DNA of 64,000 nucleotides from assembly GCA_003116975.1 (NCBI GenBank), contig BGKB01000036.1, positions 248,001 through 312,000 on the forward strand. Direction: 5' to 3'. The notes below the pieces were generated by a model. That model was given only the letters and a program-made list of their open reading frames with translations, made no database searches and was not told the DNA's origin. Both the position numbers and the translations under genes were made by a program. How positions within the stretch are numbered: the first letter of the stretch is position 1; each line of letters begins with the position of its first letter. Source of the stretch: Aurantiochytrium sp. KH105. Its lineage: Eukaryota; Sar; Bigyra; Thraustochytrida; Thraustochytriidae. This document shows positions 49,635 through 59,385 of the stretch, piece after piece.

Positions 49635-50567
49635 ATGAAGTTTCGACCCTGCATTGACTTGCATGAGGGCTGCGTGAAGCAGATCGTGGGCGGGACCCTG
49701 ACCGACGACGCGGGCAAGACGCCGGAGACAAACTTTACGTCGGATAAATCCGCAGGAAACTTTGCGGCGCTGTATCAAGAGGATGGCCTTCAAGGCGGTC
49801 ATGTGATCATGCTCGGCAAGGGCAACGAGGAGGCCGCCCTCGAGGCGCTCGGCGCCTTTCCAGACGGGATGCACGTGGGCGGCGGCGTGACGCCCGAGAA
49901 TGCTCAAAAGTACCTCGATGCAGGGGCCTCGCATGTGATTGTGACCTCGTACGTGTTCCGTGATGGCACGATTGACTTTGATAAGCTGCATGAGCTGGAA
50001 AGTGCTGTCGGCAAGGAGCGTCTCGTGCTCGACTTGAGCTGCAGGCGTCGCAGCAACGAAGGGGAGTCGCCGCGTTACTTTGTTGTGACGGACCGCTGGC
50101 AAAAGTTCACCGACTACGAGATTACCCAGGAGAACCTCGAGACCCTTGCACAGCACTGCTCCGAGTTTCTTGTGCATGGCGTTGACGTAGAGGGACTGCG
50201 AGTGGGCATCATTGGCGAGCTCGTGGAGATGCTCGGGCGATGGTCGCCGATCCCGGTCACTTATGCGGGCGGAGCCCGGAGTGTCGAGGATCTGGAGCTG
50301 GTGAAACTTTTGGGCCGTGGCCGCGTGGACCTCACGATTGGCAGCGCGCTGGATATCTTTGGCGGCTCGCTCTCGTATGACACGGTTGTGAAGTGGCACT
50401 ATGCCAATCTGCACGGTGATGACGTCGAGCTGTCTAGCATTTCGAACCCCAAGGAGCGCCTTCGCTGTATGACGGCGCGCACGGCGCTGGAGGCAGATCG
50501 GGCTGCCGTCACCGCGAATGCTGCCTTTCGTACAGCGCTCAAGCTAGCGTCTGCCTCTGATCACTGA
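49635..50567 (+). CDS. Phosphoribosylformimino-AICAR ribotide isomerase (HisA/HIS6 type), 310 aa
   Basis: This TIM-barrel enzyme performs the Amadori isomerisation of ProFAR to PRFAR in histidine synthesis. The N-terminus KFRPCIDLHEGCVKQIVGG contains the first catalytic Asp. The second is in FLVHGVDVEGLRVG, which is the eukaryotic form (yeast HIS6 reads HGVDVEG). Phosphate-binding Gly motifs are seen in GGGVTPENA (about residue 77) and TYAGGARSVEDL (about 214), and IGSALDIFGG (about 236) closes the barrel. Length is close to other eukaryotic HIS6 proteins (about 260-300). The ATG at 49635 begins the conserved first strand, so no longer start is needed. It implies a cytosolic histidine pathway. 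Confidence 0.93.
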   Translation: MKFRPCIDLHEGCVKQIVGGTLTDDAGKTPETNFTSDKSAGNFAALYQEDGLQGGHVIMLGKGNEEAALEALGAFPDGMHVGGGVTPENAQKYLDAGASHVIVTSYVFRDGTIDFDKLHELESAVGKERLVLDLSCRRRSNEGESPRYFVVTDRWQKFTDYEITQENLETLAQHCSEFLVHGVDVEGLRVGIIGELVEMLGRWSPIPVTYAGGARSVEDLELVKLLGRGRVDLTIGSALDIFGGSLSYDTVVKWHYANLHGDDVELSSISNPKERLRCMTARTALEADRAAVTANAAFRTALKLASASDH

Positions 50568-51118
50568 CCACGCTTGACCTGGCAAGCATTGGCAAGCAAG
50601 CGAGCGAGCATTGGCAAGCGTAGGCAAGCATAGACAAGCATAGGCAAGCACGAGATATTTTTTTTTTCTTTTCCCAAAGAGCTACTTTGTACACTTGATG
50701 ATTTCCCGAAGCGCTTTTCGGAACAGGAGTGGATCATGTTTGTGTACGTACTGCAAAGGGTCGCTTATGATGAGCACACGCAAGCTGAGTTTCCGATATT
50801 GCCAAAGAAGAGCATAGAGGAGCGCTACTCGTCCCCTTTTCCCCGAAACGACTCGCTTTGAAGATGGTACTCAAGAAAAGAAAAGAGAAATGAAGACTGA
50901 AAGGTGGAAAAAATCACGTTGAGCAGTAAGCGCGCTCGTTTTGACAGTGCCTCACTCAGAGGCGATGACGACGAGTGCTCGACGCAGACCAACGTAGGTA
51001 TTGCTTCAGTTTCTAATTTTTACTTTTCGAAATCCCCTTTACGTAGTGAGTGTGGTGGGCGACAGTTGCAGAACTGACTTCAGCTGAGATGAAGCTGGAG
51101 CAAAGGAGATGCGAGAAC
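50568..51118. other. Convergent intergenic region with GGCAAGCAT repeats
   Basis: About six imperfect copies of a 10-11 bp unit (GGCAAGCATA) lie at about 50580-50650, followed by a T run. The rest shows nothing beyond 3' flanks of the two convergent genes. Confidence 0.55.
50580..50650. repeat. Imperfect GGCAAGCATA tandem repeat
   Basis: Roughly six copies, with one interrupted by GCGAGCGAGC. Confidence 0.8.
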
Positions 51119-52999
51119 TTAAAGAATACACTGCTTGCCAAGATGAGAGCTCTCGACCTCACTGAGAGGAGAAACGTGAGTCTCAGTGGAGAGGGGACGC
51201 GTCATCATGGCAGTGACAACAAAGTCCTCGGGTTTAAGTTTGCCCGAAAGGATGTTGTTGACAGTGCGGAAGATGGGAAGGTGGAGGTTGCAGCTCTCTG
51301 TGAAAGCAACGGCAACCTTTGCGGTGGGAACACCTTCAACAGTGGTCGACGCAAGGATTTCCTCGAGAGACTCGCCCTTGACGAGGCGGACGCCGCACGA
51401 ACGGTTACGACTGAGGTCGCCAAAGGCGGTGAGCATGAGATCGCCAATGCCCGAGAGACCGGCAATGGTTTCCGGCTTGCCACCCATGGCGATGGCGAGC
51501 GATGTGAGCTCGGCACTGGAGCGCGTCACATACGCCGACATTGTATTGATGCCGAATCCCAGACCCTCGATGAGGCCAGCGCCGATGGCGAGGGGGTTCT
51601 TGAGCGCGCCTCCGAGCTCGACGCCAACGGTGTCCTGGGAGGCGTAGATGCGAAAAGTGGTGGAGGACATGAGGCGCTGGATCTTGACGGCGTCGGCGAG
51701 CTGCTTGGAGGCAACAACGACCGAGGTGGGTTGCTTGGCGACGATTTCCTTGGCAAACGAGGGCCCAGACAAGACAGCAAAGGGCTGCGGGCGGCCAAAG
51801 GCCTCGAGCATGGCCGTGGACAGCAGACTCTGCGTGGCGAGGTGAAGGCCCTTGGCCGTGGAGCAGTAGAGAACATTGGGAGGGATGAGGTCACGGTGCT
51901 CGCGGATCCAGTCCGGTGAGCGCTGTGCGGGAAGGGCGTGGATGATGAGCTCTGTGTTGAGGAGCGCCTCCTTGAGGTCGACGGTTGCAGACACGTTTCC
52001 GGGAAGCTCGTGGCCCGGAAGGTATTGGTCGTTGCGGCGCGTGAGTTTGATCTCGCGCGCAAGCTCGCGGCGCCGAACATAAATGATGACGTTGTGGCCG
52101 TTGCGGGCTGCTGCGGCGGCCATGGCTGTTCCGTAGGCGCCGCCGCCGACGACGGTAATTTTGACAGGCTTTTGTGAGGCGTTTGAGGGTCCGAGGTTGA
52201 GCTGCTGCCAGAGATGGGTGGTGAGGCTGTCCTTGGAGGAGGAGCGGGACAGCTCGGGCGTGTCGATATCGGCAGGGTCAACGTGGGAGAGGTGTCGCGT
52301 GAGACCCTTGGTAAGCATGCGTTCGTGGGTCGTGGTGGCGCCTCTGTGTTTGCCCTTGCGCCAGTTCTGGTATTGGGTTCTGTAGACGCTGAGAACGTCG
52401 GCAAAGGCGTCGACGTCGTCGTTGCGTCGGTACTGGTCGATTTCCGTCTCGCGTTCCAGAACGGCCTTGGCGGTTTCCACAAAGCCGCGCCGTTTGCGGG
52501 CTACCTCGGAGGGGCTCTCGGCGACCTTTTGCGTTGACGCGGACGCCTTTTGGGAGGCACCCTTGCCATTGCTGGCGAGCTCATCTTTGGATCCCTCTTG
52601 CTCGACCAGAGAAGCCACTTGAGCCTGCGTCCCGTCGACGGTCTCGGCGGAAGCGAGGGGCGGTTCGCCGCTGCCAACGGCTTCGCTGGCGGTACTGCTG
52701 CCGCCGTCCTGCAGCGGGTAGGCCATGGACGGCTCTTGCTGGTGTTGTTGTTTTTGATGTTGTTGTTGCTGCTGCTGCTGCTGCTGATGCTGCTGCTGTT
52801 CGAGCGCGAGCTGCTGCGAGAGCTTTGCGATGTGGAAGGCGATGGCCGTCGTGTCTTCGGGCGTGAACGCGCGTCCTGCGCGGCGTTTTTCGCGGCGCGC
52901 CTTCTGGGTCATGAGGATGCTCGCGAGCGCGCCCAGCGATGCCCCCGCCGTCAGGAACGCCATCGCCAGCAGCACGTTCTTGGCGCCGTCGTCGCCCAT
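51119..52999 (-). CDS. NAD-dependent glycerol-3-phosphate dehydrogenase (GpsA type) with N-terminal membrane anchor, 626 aa
   Basis: The catalytic part (about residues 278-600) interconverts dihydroxyacetone phosphate and glycerol 3-phosphate, the backbone for membrane lipid and storage fat. It shows the Rossmann motif VVGGGAYGTAMA (about 280), STAKGL, LSGPSFAKEI, the catalytic Lys segment GALKNPLAIGAGLIEGLGFG (about 461) and GLSGIGDLMLTAFGDLSRN. Ahead of it is an extension of about 275 residues: a hydrophobic helix at 8-30 (VLLAMAFLTAGASLGALASI), a basic KARREKRRAGR stop, a Gln/His-rich tract (about 66-88) and a stretch with helical character. The helix suggests anchoring to a membrane, perhaps ER or mitochondrion. 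The ATG at 52999 is the first that includes the helix. No peroxisomal PTS1 is seen at the C-terminus. Confidence 0.9.
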   Translation of the reverse strand: MGDDGAKNVLLAMAFLTAGASLGALASILMTQKARREKRRAGRAFTPEDTTAIAFHIAKLSQQLALEQQQHQQQQQQQQQHQKQQHQQEPSMAYPLQDGGSSTASEAVGSGEPPLASAETVDGTQAQVASLVEQEGSKDELASNGKGASQKASASTQKVAESPSEVARKRRGFVETAKAVLERETEIDQYRRNDDVDAFADVLSVYRTQYQNWRKGKHRGATTTHERMLTKGLTRHLSHVDPADIDTPELSRSSSKDSLTTHLWQQLNLGPSNASQKPVKITVVGGGAYGTAMAAAAARNGHNVIIYVRRRELAREIKLTRRNDQYLPGHELPGNVSATVDLKEALLNTELIIHALPAQRSPDWIREHRDLIPPNVLYCSTAKGLHLATQSLLSTAMLEAFGRPQPFAVLSGPSFAKEIVAKQPTSVVVASKQLADAVKIQRLMSSTTFRIYASQDTVGVELGGALKNPLAIGAGLIEGLGFGINTMSAYVTRSSAELTSLAIAMGGKPETIAGLSGIGDLMLTAFGDLSRNRSCGVRLVKGESLEEILASTTVEGVPTAKVAVAFTESCNLHLPIFRTVNNILSGKLKPEDFVVTAMMTRPLSTETHVSPLSEVESSHLGKQCIL

Positions 53000-53564
53000 C
53001 CTGCGCGCCCGCCGTGCCTCCCGCCGCCCCGCGCCGCCTCCTCCTCCTGCCCTGCTCTGCCCTGCTCTGCTCCTGCTGCTGCTCCCGCTGCAGTGCAGGT
53101 CTGCCCTGCCATGCCCTGCCCGGGCTGCCCTGCCCTGCTGCTATCTATCTAGTATCTGTCGATCGATCGATCTAGCCAGCCAGCTATCCCAGCCGCCGCA
53201 GCCGCTTCGTATCCTGCCTGGTTCGCGGGTCGCCTCGCCTCGCCTCGCCTCGCCTCGGCCGGGCGCGCTCCGTCGGATCTGCCGCAGCCCCGCCGCCGCC
53301 GCGCCCGCCGCGGCTGCCGGCCGCACGCGCGGAAGGTACGCCCGCGCGTGCCCTGCGGCGCCGCGGCTCCGCCTGCGCCCTGCTCGCTCGCGGCATCTTG
53401 GCGTCGTGGCATCTCGTCCTGCGGCACGATCCGGCCTCGCCCTCGCCGCCGTGCAGGACCACCGCGCGGTCGTCGCCGGCCGGCGCGGCGGCCGCCCTGC
53501 TCCGCCGCAGGCAGCGCGCCTCGCCTGCCGCCTGCGTCTGCGCCGCGCGCGCCTGCGTCTGAGC

Positions 53565-53648
<84 letters not shown>

Positions 53649-53649
53649 T
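53565..53649. repeat. (GTCT)n microsatellite ending at the assembly gap
   Basis: About 21 GTCT units run up to the N gap, so the array is probably longer than assembled. Confidence 0.97.
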
Positions 53650-53650
53650 T

Positions 53651-53809
53651 NNNNNNNNNNNNNNNNNNNNNNNNNNNNNNNNNNNNNNNNNNNNNNNNNN
53701 NNNNNNNNNNNNNNNNNNNNNNNNNNNNNNNNNNNNNNNNNNNNNNNNNNNNNNNNNNNNNNNNNNNNNNNNNNNNNNNNNNNNNNNNNNNNNNNNNNNN
53801 NNNNNNNNN
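53651..53809. other. Assembly gap (159 N)
   Basis: Run of 159 N directly after the (GTCT)n array, which is the likely reason for the gap. The stated length may be an estimate. Confidence 0.99.
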
Positions 53810-54387
53810 CGGCGGGACCCGGCGCGGCGCCCGGCGGGTGGGACGCGGCCCCGGCGAGCCGCGGCTAGCGACAACGGTAGGGCCAGCACCAGGAGCCCGC
53901 GCAGGTGGAACCAGGCGCCTGTGACCGGCGGAGTGGCCCCCGGCGACCGGCAGCGGCAGCTTGCGTGCAGCAGCTTGCGTGCAGAGGCCGCCGCGCGGAG
54001 GAGCAAGCGAAGCGGGACTTCTTCTGCTGCCAGCTGAGCAGGGCCGGCGGCGGCAGCGGGCGCTGCGAGGATGGAGAGGATACTATGTAGAATGATGGAG
54101 CGACAGAGATGGAGAGAAGGCGGGGCGTCGCCTCGGCAAGCAGACTTCTTTTTAGTATGTTGGACTGGATGTGACCAACGAGCAGCGCGTATGCAGCGTA
54201 TACGTGGAGAGAATGCAGCGTGAGCAAGCCGGACTCCTGGTGTAAAACTGGATGCGAACATGGAATGGAATAACAGAGGTGGAGAGAGCGCAGTGCGACC
54301 AGTTAGCTAGCCAGCCAGTCAACCAGCCAGCCAGCCAGCCAGCCAGCTGCAGCTGACAACCTGAGCAAGCCAGAATCTATTCTCCGG

Positions 54388-54560
54388 TTACATAGACGGC
54401 TGAAAGTTCTCTTTGGCAAAAAGCGAGGCGATCACGCCGTCCCTTGAGACACGTGCGAACACAAAGAAGTCCTTCTTGTTCATGCTATTTCCCAAAGTCG
54501 CCGTCACCAGCTGACAGTCCACGTTCTCGTTTGATTTCGAGTTCACTGCGATCTTCCTCG
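54388..54560 (-). pseudogene. Possible gene remnant or last exon, about 57 codons
   Basis: The minus-strand frame ending in a stop at 54388 reads like natural protein over about 55 residues (for example NKKDFFVFARVSRDGVIASL, then FAKENFQPSM). It has no good start, so it would be a C-terminal piece: either the last exon of a spliced gene or a decayed copy. The family is not recognised. Confidence 0.3.
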
Positions 54561-54683
54561 GCGGCCAGCAGTGGCAATTAGCTGCACCAGGCTCGCCGCG
54601 TCTTCAACTTCTCGTTCCCGTCTGACTGACTGGTGACCAGAGATCCAGCACTCGTTTTGACCTGGTTGGGTCTACATGCATGC

Positions 54684-54725
54684 ATGGATGGATGGATGGA
54701 TGGATGGATGGATGGATGGATGGAT
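54684..54725. repeat. (GGAT)n microsatellite
   Basis: About ten GGAT units. Confidence 0.97.
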
Positions 54726-54946
54726 CCCCGGCATGGTGTGCATGGAGCCTGGTGCTCCCCTTTCGATCCAAATTGTTGACAACGAGCATAGCGAGTATAA
54801 CGGGGACTCATTTTCAATCCCCCTCAAGTGCAGCAGCAAAACCCAAGACGCGTACTCGCAACTTCCTTTGCTTTCTGGCTCGAATCAACGCACTTCGCCT
54901 CGAACTCGCTCGCCAACGCTCCGTTAGACCGTCGCGTCCCAGGCCC

Positions 54947-54990
54947 GCCTGCCTGCCTGCCTGCCTGCCTGCTTGCCTGCCTGCCTGCCT
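54947..54990. repeat. (CTGC)n microsatellite
   Basis: About eleven units with one interruption (CTTGC). Confidence 0.9.
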
Positions 54991-54993
54991 GAT

Positions 54994-55119
54994 TCATTTC
55001 GCGCACTTGTTCCGCCCAGCCAGTTGAACCACTTTCGAGCGGATGGCGTCCCTCAAGTAGACGATCACGAATCCGCACTCGAACGTGAGGTTCTGTCCGG
55101 CGCGCCTCCTCCACTTCAT
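54994..55119 (-). CDS. Possible small ORF, 41 aa
   Basis: ATG at 55119 to a stop at 54994. The composition (GQNLTFECGFVIVYLRDAIR and beyond) looks more protein-like than its surroundings. It is too short to call firmly and could be part of the same remnant as 54388-54560. Confidence 0.2.
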   Translation of the reverse strand: MKWRRRAGQNLTFECGFVIVYLRDAIRSKVVQLAGRNKCAK

Positions 55120-55422
55120 TTCTCTGCACCTCATTTCATTTCACTTCACTTCCCTTCACTTCATTTTATCCAATTCGCATGAACAATCGACTGTGATCTC
55201 TTGGGGTCGGCCCTCTCGCCTCGCCTCACCACGCCTCGCTTTGGATGCTCTTTCCGCCCAGTCCGGCCGGCCGGAGCGACTGGCTTGGCCTGCCAGTGGA
55301 GTGGCATGGCTTGCTCGGAATCGGATTCGCCACCGCCACTAAGTTCACTTGCTTACTCCTTGCCGGCTGCTTTGGCACCACGTTAACCCCTTTCGTGGGC
55401 TCCTCGGCAAGGCCGGCCAGCA

Positions 55423-55481
55423 ACTCGACTCGACTCGACTCGACTCGACTCGACTCGACTCGACTCGACTCGACTCGACTC
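55423..55481. repeat. (ACTCG)n pentanucleotide repeat
   Basis: About twelve ACTCG units without interruption. Confidence 0.97.
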
Positions 55482-56550
55482 AATCCGACTCGAGCGCAGA
55501 CGCGTTGGCGCAGTGAGCGACGTCGAGACCGCAGCATACTACTACATCCATCCATACATACATACATACTACATTCGCAAAGTCTGCGTTTTTCGCGCTG
55601 GTCTGGGCCCTCTGCGCCGCCTGCCCGAACCGAGGTCGGGCGCTCGCTCCCTTCGCTCGCCAGCATGCCAAGCCAACCTGATGAGCATGTCAAGCCAACC
55701 TGGCTGATGAGCACGGCTCAACATAATCGTAAATAAAGCCATCTCCTCTCCTGGCCCCGATGAGACCAAGCAAGCTCTACCATGTGTCTGCAGCATGATC
55801 AACGGTCCGAGGCGAAGCGAGTAGCCCGAACTCACAATCGATCTCTCGAGTCGTTCGGACGGACGTTGGGCGTTGGCGCCGTGATCGCGCTTCGAGTGGG
55901 CGGCGCGGGGCAAGCTTTCTCGGAAACCATCCTCGAGCTGGTAGTCAAAAGGCGGCGCCGACCAGCCAGCCTATCAAGCGATCGGGTACAAGACGGAATT
56001 TACGTAAAAGGTGCTGCCAGATGGTGGCAATGACGGTGATAATGGTGATAGTATTGGCTTTTCAAAGATCCGACGGACCCACCACTGACACTCTGGTCGC
56101 AGCTACCTGCTGAGCTGTATACCACAGGCCGGTAGAGGTTGATCCTGCTCGCTGTCGCCAGCGCATCCAAACCGCAAACGTCACCGACCGCCATAACCGA
56201 CCCGCTTGCTGCGCAGCCCAAGGCCCAACGCAGCCGCGAGGAGAAAGTCCGGCTCGCTGGCACATGCATGCGAGCAAACATACACACGCACAAGCACGCA
56301 CATCAACTTCTACGCGCACACACCTTGCTCACCTCCACCCCTGGCGCGTGCCGCCGCCCTGAGCTTGCTGCCCGTACAAGATCGATCGATCGTCCGTGCG
56401 TCCTGCCCGCGCTCCACCTGCCACTGCTGGCCGCAGCTGCTTCTTCGAGCGCCGTGCGGGCCTCCGCAGGTCCCGTCTCCGCCGAGCGCAGCGCGCGTGT
56501 TCGTGTCTGTCTGCTCGCTCGGGCGTCTGTCATCAGCCTCGTCTGTCATT

Positions 56551-56590
56551 GTCTGTCTGTCTATCTGTCTGTCTGTCTGTCTGTCTGTCT
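56551..56590. repeat. (GTCT)n microsatellite
   Basis: About ten units with one ATCT variant, about 590 bp upstream of the PAH-domain gene. Confidence 0.95.
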
Positions 56591-57174
56591 TGGGCATTGT
56601 CTGTCTCATCCCTCTGCCAGCTCCAAGCTGCCAGGAAGCGGCAGCGGACGAAGGCACAGACAGATCCCGAGCACCGGGTCAAGACTGCCGGCGACCCGGC
56701 GCCGCCCAGCCGCCGCGAGCAGCAGCACCAGCACCAGCAGCTCCGCGGCAGCCGCCAGACCCTCGCGCGACCCTCCGGGCAGCCTCCAAGGCAGGCCGGC
56801 AGGCTGGCAGGCGCGCAGGCCTTCTTCGCTCGCTGCACGTGCACGTGCTGTTTTGCTGCACGCGCTGCAGATCGACCAATCTATCAAATTTTCACTGCTA
56901 CACTGCTGTGCCGCTCGCGCCCTCCCTTTCGCCTCGCCCGGCTCCCTTTCTCCCGCCCGCATACCTCACCCGGCTCGAGGCGCGGCGGCTCGCGGCGCGG
57001 CGGCTCGCGGCGCGGGCGCGGAGCTCGGAGCCCGGGGCGAAGCGAGACCAAGGCTCGAAGGGACGAGCGAAGCCTGGGAGCGAGGCGTCGCGAGGCGCGC
57101 AGAAAGAGCGAACTTGGGAGGCAAGAGCGCACGGACGCTCGCTCGCTCACTCGCTCGCTCGCACGTGCCGCGCG

Positions 57175-57613
57175 ATGTGGCGCCTCTTCGCGAGCTCGCG
57201 GCAGCGCGCGGCGGGCGGGCAGGCCTCGCGCGCGGGTGAGGCCGGCGCGGCGGCGGGCCGCGAGCGCAGGCCGTCCCGCAGGCGGCGCTCGAGCGCCCGT
57301 CGCAAGAGCGGCGAGGACCCGCGCGAGGACCACGCCGGCCCGACGCCGGCACTGCCGCCGCTGCGCGAGGAGAGGAGGACCGAGCGCGGCACCACCGAGC
57401 CCCCCGCGACGCGAAGCAGCGCCGCCAGCGCCACGCTGAAGGCGAGCGCCGCGCCCAGGGTCTCGCGCCGATCCGTGAGGAGGTCGCGCGGGCCGAACAA
57501 GAAGAACAGCGCAAGCCAAGGCGCCGTCGCTGCTGGAGGACCTGCGGAGGAAACCGAGCAAGCGATGACCTTCTTCGATGGCAACGGCGACATTGATGAC
57601 GACAACGAGATCA

Positions 57614-57647
<34 letters not shown>

Positions 57648-58959
57648 TGTCCACAAGGACGAAGACGACGTTGATAATAATGACAATGGCGAAATGGAAG
57701 ACGAATTTGAAGAGACAGAGGTAGAGGCAGAGGAAAGAGAGGATGCAGTCGCGGTGGCAAGTCCGCCAATCCAAGACGCTCCGACGAAAGCGGCAAAAAA
57801 AAGAAACAGAGGACCGCGCAAAAGTCTGGCCCAGCGCGTGAGAAACTCTCTGAAAAAGGCGCTCCCCAGCAGCAAAAGGACCGGCCTCACATGCGTTCCC
57901 TTGCCATCGGACGCCCAGTCGCCCTCGCTTTTCCAAACGGCAGGGCTCTTGCAGCTCATCGCCTTTCACGACAACATTGCCGCAGCAGCCGGAGAAGACA
58001 TCTTTGACGAGTACCTCGACTTACTTTCCCGCGCAAAGACGCAGGGCGAGCTTCGACGCGAGGTATACAAGCTTCTCGCTGGCCACAATGACCTCGTGGG
58101 CGAATTTGAAGCCTGCCTTGGCAATCCGCCCCCAGGCGTGGGGGCCGACAATGGGAAGACTTACTCTGCAGATGAAGCAGCAGAGAGTCTTGAACAAGAA
58201 AAAGATGCTTCTGCCTCGATGCAGCGACAAAGACAACTCAGCGCTGGAGTCGATGACGACTGGCGAACTCGAGGCGGGTCCGCAATCGAGGGCTTGCGAC
58301 AAATCGGAGTCGCCGCGGGTCTCAAAACGACTTTCAGCGAAGGCCTTCTGCTCCCTCGGCTCTACGACAGCGCTGATGAGTCCACTTCGCCCACGCTACG
58401 CCAACGTTCACGCCAACGTTCACGCCAGCTTGCACGTCGAATCAATTCCTTGGAAAGCTCGCTCTCCATTGACGGTCAAGAGGTCAGCGATGACGATGGC
58501 GACAGCGATAGCGGCTCGAATGAGGAAGAAAACATTGATAGCGACAGCTTGGCTCTTGACAATGCGATGAACGACAATACCGATGACGACGACGACGGCG
58601 ACGACCATGATGGTAATCTCGTTGTCAGCGATGCCGATGCAATGGAGGATGCAGTCAACGACCTCGATGATGCTGATTTGGACGAGTCAGGAGCAAAGGT
58701 AGATGAAGCACTCGATGTCGCCGATCTGCGCACTGATGAGGCGTCCGACTTGCAGACTTTGCTTGAGCACTTTCGCGACGGTTTAGGTGATGACGAAAGC
58801 GCTTACCAGGACATGCTCGACATCCTCGAGGACCTCCACCAAGGCCGAATCACACGCGCCTTGTGTGCACAGGCGCTCGAAGAGCGCTTGGAAGTCACTC
58901 ACGAAGATCTCCTCGACGACCTCACAGATCTTCTTGACGCCGTCGATGCTGCGGGCTGA
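57175..58959 (+). CDS. Acidic nuclear-type protein with SIN3-like PAH domain, 594 aa
   Basis: The N-terminal 130 residues are Arg/Ala-rich. A poly-Asp/Glu stretch (about 140-195) follows, then a basic patch (KRNRGPRKSLAQRV). Residues about 256-318 fit a paired amphipathic helix domain as in SIN3: AGLLQLIAFHDNI, DIFDEYLDLLSRAK and EVYKLLAGHNDLVGEFEACL, where GHNDLVGEF matches the SIN3 GHPDLIxGF element. The middle is acidic and Ser-rich. The last 55 residues (YQDMLDILEDL, ALEERLEVTHEDLLDDLTDL) look like a second, degenerate PAH. It lacks the rest of SIN3, so it is probably a chromatin or transcription adaptor. The start at 57175 is the most upstream reasonable ATG; 57565 (MTFFDGNGDIDDD) is an alternative giving 464 aa. 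Confidence 0.65.
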
Positions 58960-59385
58960 ATGCTTCGTCTTCGCCCTCATTTCCCTTTTTGTATCTTGTT
59001 GTTATTGTTGATGTGTGTTCTTCTTTTTCCATAAATAACCGATGTTTCCCTACGGACCTGGGCTCGATCGCCGACCGCATCATAAACATTCTCGTGGGCA
59101 AATCGACGCATACAAAGGGGGAGAAAAAACGAAAAGGCTGTCTCTCTTGTTGGACACTCCCGGCTGATCAAGCACATCTCTCTTTTCCTTTAATGTCAAT
59201 CCCTCGTTTGTCTATCCTTCGCTCCGCACTTCTCTGACTCGGACTCACTGGTCTAGCGCTCTCAAGTTCTTTCTGTTCGTGAAAAAGTTACGGCGGGCTG
59301 GCGGTCGTTAGTTAGTTAGGCCTAGCGCCGTCAACTCTCCTGACAGACCAGCGAGGCAGACGCAAACCCACCCGTGCATGGCGGC
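58960..59385. other. Intergenic region upstream of Pol kappa
   Basis: A gap of 426 bp between two genes on the same strand, T-rich at the left (3' flank of the PAH gene). Nothing else stands out. Confidence 0.5.

Larger units (their letters stand above)
53000..57174. other. Divergent intergenic region of 4.2 kb with microsatellites and an assembly gap
   Basis: This gap separates the glycerol-3-phosphate dehydrogenase and PAH-domain genes. It contains (GTCT)n at 53565-53649, an N gap at 53651-53809, (GGAT)n at 54684-54725, (CTGC)n at 54947-54990, (ACTCG)n at 55423-55481, (GTCT)n at 56551-56590 and a 15-bp GC repeat at about 56985-57022. The interior shows only short frames, two of them coding-like (54388-54560 and 54994-55119, minus). 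Confidence 0.55.

Noticed and set aside
51119-51133. C-terminal KQCIL as a prenylation (CaaX) signal
   Set aside because: Only two residues follow the Cys, so it does not fit CaaX.
56130-56150. GGTTGATCCTGC resembling the 5' end of small-subunit rRNA
   Set aside because: Only about 12 bases match and the following sequence does not continue as rRNA.
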